Positions 59,365 through 64,000 of a stretch of 64,000 bases of DNA are shown piece after piece. How positions within the stretch are numbered: position 1 is the stretch's first letter; each line of letters opens with the position of its first letter. The stretch comes from Endomychus coccineus (taxonomy: Eukaryota > Arthropoda > Insecta > Coleoptera > Endomychidae), in NCBI GenBank assembly GCA_958510875.1, contig OY294069.1:177674868-177738867 (forward strand). Direction: 5' to 3'. The position numbers were made by a program, and so were the translations under genes. Under the pieces are notes generated by a model, which ran no database searches, was not told the DNA's origin, and saw only the letters and a list, made by a program, of their open reading frames with translations.

Positions 59365-60340
59365 GCTAAAAGAATCGCCGAAAAGTCGCGCACACAGCGC
59401 TCTCTACCGCATAATCTGAAACTAGGTAAGTTGTCTTATTCGGCGTCTTCTGAAACCCTCTAGTGCCAGATTTCAATAAAATATCTGTAGCTGCACAGGA
59501 TCTACAGCAAAATTTCGTTTAAAAAAATTAAATTCAACACGCCCTGTATCTCCGAAACGAAAAAAAATAGGACCATAGTTTATATGAAAAATCTGAATAT
59601 TTTTGTCAAATCTACCGTCCCCTGCATTTGCGGAAGGTCTTTCTGAAACATCCTGTATATAATAGTATTCATTATTGGACGATTGAATATCATTTGAATA
59701 TAACACTAGAAATGAAACCTGCGATCAATCAGCAAATTTTACGTTCTAGAAGTTTTTCTTTTAGTGTGATTAAAGTTATAATATTCCTTGTTTTTAACAT
59801 AGCAAAAGTAACATTCTAAATTGCACTCTGTATAAAATCGTCAACATTTAAAACCTCTTTCGTGTGTTTCACGACCCTGGAACGTGTTGCCAACTGTTAC
59901 AACGGAATATTCCTGGTTTGACGGAAATAGCTTGAAACTTCTTTAGAGAAATTGTTGAAATGATTTTATCACATTTAATTACAAAATATGTCGTCATTTC
60001 CTGCTTATAGTATACAGTTATATTATTGTTGTCACTGATCAAAATCTCTTTAACCTCATTAAGTTAAAAAAATTGTTTATTTTTCAAAATATGCTTATTT
60101 GGCTGTATGAATCTTTTCATCATCGAATATACTTTGAGAAATACATACTGTGGCGAACGACAGTTCAAAAAAGTTTTTTATTTTTTCAAAATTTATTATC
60201 ACATAAAATAAATACACAGAAATATACAGCTTGAGTTTTACGAATAGCTACATTCAAACCTCTTGTGAGTTGAAACGAGCCAAACGCATGTATTGCTGCA
60301 CAAGATAGGCAAGTAAACCGCTTTCCACTGTTTAAAAGGT
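59365..60340. other. Intronic sequence, transposon-like traces
   Basis: Contains ccctgtat-type tips at about 59543 and 59651, probably ends of small CAGGG-type elements. No gene is seen. Confidence 0.4.
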
Positions 60341-60535
60341 TTAGGCGCTTTAATAAATCACACCATCCTAGCTCCAATCTTTGTCGAACCTTCATCCCAA
60401 TTAATTGAATCTGAATAAACCGGTCTCTTAAACTCAACCTGTATATAGTCATTTTCTCATAAACGAACAAGGATTGGTGTTCATTCAACTTTCTGTATGA
60501 TGCAACCTCACTAAATGGTATCTTCTATGTTTCAG

Positions 60536-60586
60536 ATATACACCCAGAGGCTTCTGCGGTTCCTCTACCCGAGGAGCCAACGCAGA
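60536..60586 (+). CDS. Epsilon-family microexon (51 nt)
   Basis: Acceptor tgtttcag, donor gtaagt, phase 1-1, 17 codons: DIHPEASAVPLPEEPTQ. About 200 bp of upstream intron (from gcgctttaataaatcacac at about 60340) match the region before 51409. Confidence 0.62.
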
Positions 60587-60612
60587 GTAAGTTACTGCTT
60601 TAGAATAACACT

Positions 60613-60643
60613 ACTGTGTGTGTGTGTTTGTGTGTGTGTTTAG
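60613..60643. repeat. (TG)n microsatellite
   Basis: tgtgtgtgtgtttgtgtgtgtgt, just after the epsilon exon. Confidence 0.85.
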
Positions 60644-60985
60644 GCCCAAAATAATATGTTTTTATTCTTGCGAATTTTTCTGAAAAATGGTTATAGTGGC
60701 GGAGTGGAAATGTAAAAGTTGGGGAAAAAATTAAGATAAATGTATGATCGAAATACAATTTTTTGTTATTTTCATCTTTTTTGTCAATTGCGCTTTAAAT
60801 AATTGTTGATAACATATTTCAAAAAATATACGGTTTTTGGTTTACTGCATGAGATGCAAAACATTTATTCACATTCGATATCTTGAAGCGTATACTACCA
60901 AACCCTATTCATACTATTTATTTCTTTCATATTTTTCATATTAGCTCCGTTCATGATGAACTAAAATTTGGTTACATTTTTACAG

Positions 60986-61267
60986 TAACACCACCGGGAA
61001 CACCCACCCCAGAGCCGCCACCACCCTCGGCGCCTTCACCGCCCCCTGGGCCATCACCGCCCCCGGGATCTTCCCCGTCGATCACCCCAACCCCTCCCCC
61101 AACACCACCACCAGTTCTGGTGGCGAGTCCTGTTCCCCCAAGACGGGTGGACAGGATTAGAAACCCACCAGAGCGCCTGGTGGTTGGTGAACCCCGGCAG
61201 CAGCCGCGCAGACCGCCTGTGCGGCGTGTGCCGTTGGGGCAACATATAGATGAGGTGGAGGTGAACG
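60986..61267 (+). CDS. Alpha-family long exon (282 nt), proline-rich
   Basis: Acceptor tttttacag, donor gtaagt, phase 1-1, 94 codons, no stops. The first half is almost pure proline repeats (VTPPGTPTPEPPPPSAPSPP, then SPPPGSSPS and TPTPPPTPPP). The second half is basic and arginine-rich (PPRRVDRIRNPPERLVVGEP, RRPPVRRVPLGQ) and closes with acidic IDEVEVN. The decayed copy at 37126 shares the beginning and end. Retaining an open frame over 94 codons of a repeat-rich exon while the sister copy has lost it supports function. An open frame also runs on into the flanking introns, but the splice signals are clear. Confidence 0.72.
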
Positions 61268-61884
61268 GTAAGTTTGTTTTCTATGTTTTATATTTTAAAA
61301 GAATTTCTAGTATAGTTCACCGGAATTAGCATCTGAGGTCGAAGTAAATAGTACAGCAATGACCTATATCAAACTGAAGTTAATTACATGCGAGATAAAT
61401 CTGTCAAAACCGGAAGTAAAACAAAGGGTGATTTCCTAGAAATAGATATATCAATATTCATGCTTTTGTATTTTTTCGCATTTCCTCTGAAAATATACAT
61501 TTTAGAGAAAGAATACACAGGGGAAAATTGTAGAGCGGAATTTCCCATGGATATGAGTTATTTAAATTTTCATTTAACATACAAGAGTGCGCTTAAGTAA
61601 ATATGTATATGTTTTTTACATTTACATTTTAGTGTTAATTGTTATGTTAATTAGTGTTTCCATGTTATCTAGAAAAGAATAGATAACTTTTATTAATGAA
61701 ATGCGTCTGCAGCCGACTTGTGTTTTTGCTGCTATCATAAATGAGACTCTTTTGGGAATGCAACCTTTCCGATTTCCTAGTTTTCTAAAAATGAACCGGA
61801 AAATGTGATTTCAATAAAATTGTTATGTGATCGAGATTCGTCTATTCTTATTTTTATCTCATTTCGTTTGTTCTTTTTTTGCAG
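61268..61884. other. Intron, nothing recognised
   Basis: 617 bp between two good exons, gtaagt to tttttttgcag. Short frames only. Confidence 0.5.
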
Positions 61885-62022
61885 ATCCAATGATATACGA
61901 AAAATTCAGGTGGGGGGAGACGGGGAACCCCCACCTAAGGTCAACAAAAATTGTGAACTGTGGCCCGATGGCCATCACTTATGTAAAACCACAGGACCGT
62001 GGTGGAGATGGAGCGGGATACG
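61885..62022 (+). CDS. Unique exon (138 nt) of the modular gene, unrecognised domain
   Basis: Acceptor tttttttgcag, donor gtaagt, phase 1-1, 46 codons. The peptide starts DPMIYEKFRWGETGNPHLRS, continues KIVNCGPMAITYVKPQDRGG and ends DGAGY. It differs from all upstream exons: mixed composition, one cysteine, aromatic residues and a glycine-rich end. I do not recognise the family. It looks like the first part of a folded domain spread over several exons beyond the window. It shares the phase-1 rule and follows the alpha exon by 617 bp, so I infer it belongs to the same gene. Confidence 0.6.
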
Positions 62023-62109
62023 GTAAGTTAAAATATTGTGAATTTATTTATACACATATGTCTGTATCTATTATAGTATTTATCATGAAACCGTGTACAA
62101 AAAAGGTAG

Positions 62110-62790
62110 TTAGTTAGATAAATACCCTCAAGCTATCGGTGGTAACTTGTTGGAAATTGTAAGGATGGGTAGGACTTTGAGCTGGGAGGGATTGAAGAAA
62201 GATGTCAGCAAATGTTTGATTCAATATAGACATAATACAATTGTAAGCATCTTCCTTCTGTATTGAAGATATTAATGACTGATAATTCATGTTTAACTTA
62301 CTCTGACTACACGAGAGGAAAACCTTCAATTTTCGAGAAACATCGTGTGAGCCAGTGATGAAATGTTGGGAGAGGAGATAGGCATTCGAATTTTTCTTGA
62401 AGGTTAGGAGATTATAGGCATAGGGAAAGACCTCACTAGGCAAAAAGTTCCCCGTTCGATAGATAAGGAAAGTCTGGTAGGACGAGCTTGACAATGAAAT
62501 GGTGACTAGTTTGAGCTTCTTCTAGTCCGCCTATATGGAATCTCTCATGGTGGAATGACAGATTAGATCTCTTCTAGATAGAATCCAAGAGCTTCAACAT
62601 AAGTTTGCGAGCCGAACTCCAAACATGTGAACATTACTCCAGGACAGGTCGAGTCTGTGCTTTGTAAATTATGAGAAGCTGCTGAGATCTAAGCTAGCTC
62701 TTGGAATGGAATAAAAAACCAAGTTTTTCTGAAGAGGTTTCCGCAATGAACCTCACATGATTATCCATGCTCAGGGATCGTAAAGTCATT
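62110..62790 (-). pseudogene. Decayed LINE C-terminal fragment
   Basis: The minus-strand frame at 62494-62400 reads SSYQTFLIYRTGNFLPSEVF and PYAYNLLTFK, the usual tail after the RT domain in jockey/CR1-like LINEs (R----F-PRT--LWN-LP-EVF). Upstream on the same strand, aatttacaaagcacagactc (62686-62667) matches the thumb-region patch seen at 42260. Broken frames. A second copy lies at 63490-64000. Confidence 0.65.
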
Positions 62791-62859
62791 GGAACAAACA
62801 TTCATGGAGAGAAGGAATTTCGAGTTTGGGAGAATCCCTCAATGAGGAACGTGGTGGTC

Positions 62860-63110
62860 GATGAGATTCAAATCTTTGAATCCAGGGGTCCTAGAGAACC
62901 CCGTTTGGACAATTTATCGTTCGCTTCATTTCCTTTCACGCCGGAGTCGTCGGGTACCCATACTAGGTGATGTTTATTCCCTCCGGCAAATTCAGCCAGG
63001 ACGTAGAAGTCGTCCTATGGGTGCGAAGCACGGCCAGAATCGCTCGGCTGTCGGTGCAGATATAAATCCAGGCTACTTCGGTAGTTTAGTCTTAGTAGGT
63101 TGTCACCATA
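62860..63110 (-). pseudogene. Decayed LINE RNase H fragment
   Basis: The minus strand reads WIYICTDSRAILAVLRTHRT, then in another frame NKHHLVWVPDDSGVKGNEAN and DKL. This corresponds to the TDS and H-S-G-V-G-N-E-A-D motifs of LINE RNase H, with a frameshift between and D in place of the usual GH before SG. Confidence 0.7.
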
Positions 63111-63119
63111 TTATCTGAA

Positions 63120-63480
63120 GCTACTGAATGAATTAACAATAATGAATTGTGAGTTTATACTACTTCCCCAACTAGCTCAAATTCGGTGTTCGGCCTGATG
63201 CCTCCTGATAGTGTAAAGTTCTTGTATCACCTAATTATTTATGCTTACTGCCTGTCCAATTCGGATTATATTATTAAATGTTTATACCGCTAAATGAGAA
63301 GATCAATACAATTGTCCGAATTCAGTGTGCATTATAAGATGATATAAGAACAATAATCTAGATATAATGAGGAATTGGGTGGATTGAGTGAGATTCAAAT
63401 AACTCTCTAACTGGATTACAATGCGGTTCAAAACCTTCGACTTGAATAGAAATTTTTTATACTTGGATACACGGAGGGTA
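63120..63480. other. No recognisable feature
   Basis: AT-rich sequence without coding motifs. Confidence 0.4.
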
Positions 63481-63489
63481 ACCTATAAC

Positions 63490-64000
63490 GTTAGAAGAAC
63501 CTCATGTGAGCCAGCCGATGGGATGTTGGGGAAGAAGGTAGGCATTCAAATTTTGCTTTAAGGTTTGGAGGTTATAAGCATAGGGAAATACCTCACTAGG
63601 CAAAAATTTCCACAACTTCCCCGTTCGATAGATAAGGAAAGTCTGGTAGGACGAAGTTCGGCAGGTCTCGAGCTTGACAATGAAGGGGTGACTAGTTAGA
63701 GCTTCTTCTAGTCCGCTTATATGGAGTTCCACAGCTTTGCTATTCGTTAGAAAAATGAAGGGTTGTAGGAAGTAGTTTGTTAGGTCTCGAGCTTGACAAT
63801 ATCTCGCGGTGGAGCAACAGACGAGAATTTTGATAAATTCCGACCATGAAAATATCTTTCTACGATATTCTAGAGAGATCAATGAATTCACCAGCTACCT
63901 TATTTCAACAGACAACACATGAGAGATCCAGATTGACTCTGCAATTGATTAGATGAATTCTCCCTTCAGCAGCTTCCAGCAGACCAGTGAAGTATGAGGA
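63490..64000 (-). pseudogene. Decayed LINE C-terminal fragment, second copy
   Basis: The minus-strand frame reads TCRTSSYQTFLIYRTGKLWK, then FLPSEVFPYAYNLQTLKQNL and LPQHPIGW. It is closely related to 62110-62500, with an extra KLWK that is missing there. Continues off the window. Confidence 0.65.

Noticed and set aside
59394..59428. Possible microexon between acacag and gtaagt
   Set aside because: Stop codon in the required phase and no matching intron module.
61054..61245. Minus-strand frame over the alpha exon, and similar minus frames at 37120-37412
   Set aside because: Antisense shadows of GC-rich proline codons.
62767..63118. Overlapping plus-strand frames of 67 and 85 codons
   Set aside because: They are antisense to a recognisable RNase H remnant on the minus strand.

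Overview
This is an AT-rich, transposon-laden eukaryotic window, most likely from an insect. The basis is the mixture of IS630-Tc1-mariner, hAT, jockey/R1-type LINE and Penelope-like remnants, spliceosomal introns with GTAAGT donors, and a long satellite block. I cannot name the species. There are no bacterial features, tRNAs, rRNAs or CRISPR arrays that I can see.

Region 1 (1-22763) is one unbroken tandem satellite of about 344-347 bp monomers, roughly 66 copies, entering from the left edge. Its left half is organised into a higher-order repeat. A 14-monomer unit of 4824 bp (345-5168) is followed by a 7-monomer deletion derivative (5169-7581) and then a second 14-monomer unit (7582-12405). 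The monomer at 7238-7581 is a visible chimera of two monomer types. The right part (about 17.9-22.1 kb) holds runs of almost identical 347-bp monomers. The array decays at 22740-22763 next to a fold-back element.

Region 2 (22.7-36.9 kb) is transposon debris: a fold-back element, a decayed jockey-like LINE tail, a complete long-TIR mariner-superfamily transposon with an intact 359-residue transposase (25587-27845), two large palindromic elements (30.9-32.5 and 32.9-33.5 kb), rearranged duplicate blocks and a decayed hAT-like transposase.

Region 3 (37.1-62.0 kb, + strand) holds what I think is the most interesting item: part of a modular gene made of very short exons. At least 12 apparently usable exons (mostly 39-69 nt, a few of 138-282 nt) each begin and end in phase 1, so every one is a multiple of three and can be skipped or included without changing frame. 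They encode proline-rich peptides and fall into about five sequence families (called alpha, beta, gamma, delta, epsilon here). These have been multiplied together with their flanking introns by segmental duplication. Four further exon copies look broken (lost donor or internal stops), so exon birth and death seems to be going on. The exon at 61885-62022 is different: not proline-rich, glycine-rich at its end, with one cysteine. I do not recognise its domain. The gene's start and end are not identified in the window.

The introns are full of mobile DNA: duplicated jockey-like RT fragments, an RNase H reading frame, two copies of a Penelope-like GIY-YIG fragment, a second mariner-type transposase fragment, and an R1-clade LINE inserted in an ACAY-type microsatellite. 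Two large duplications (40819-43727 with 46773-49753, and 43725-45214 with 53147-54639) copied exons and transposon fragments together. From 62.1 kb to the end I see only LINE fragments on the minus strand and sequence without recognisable content.
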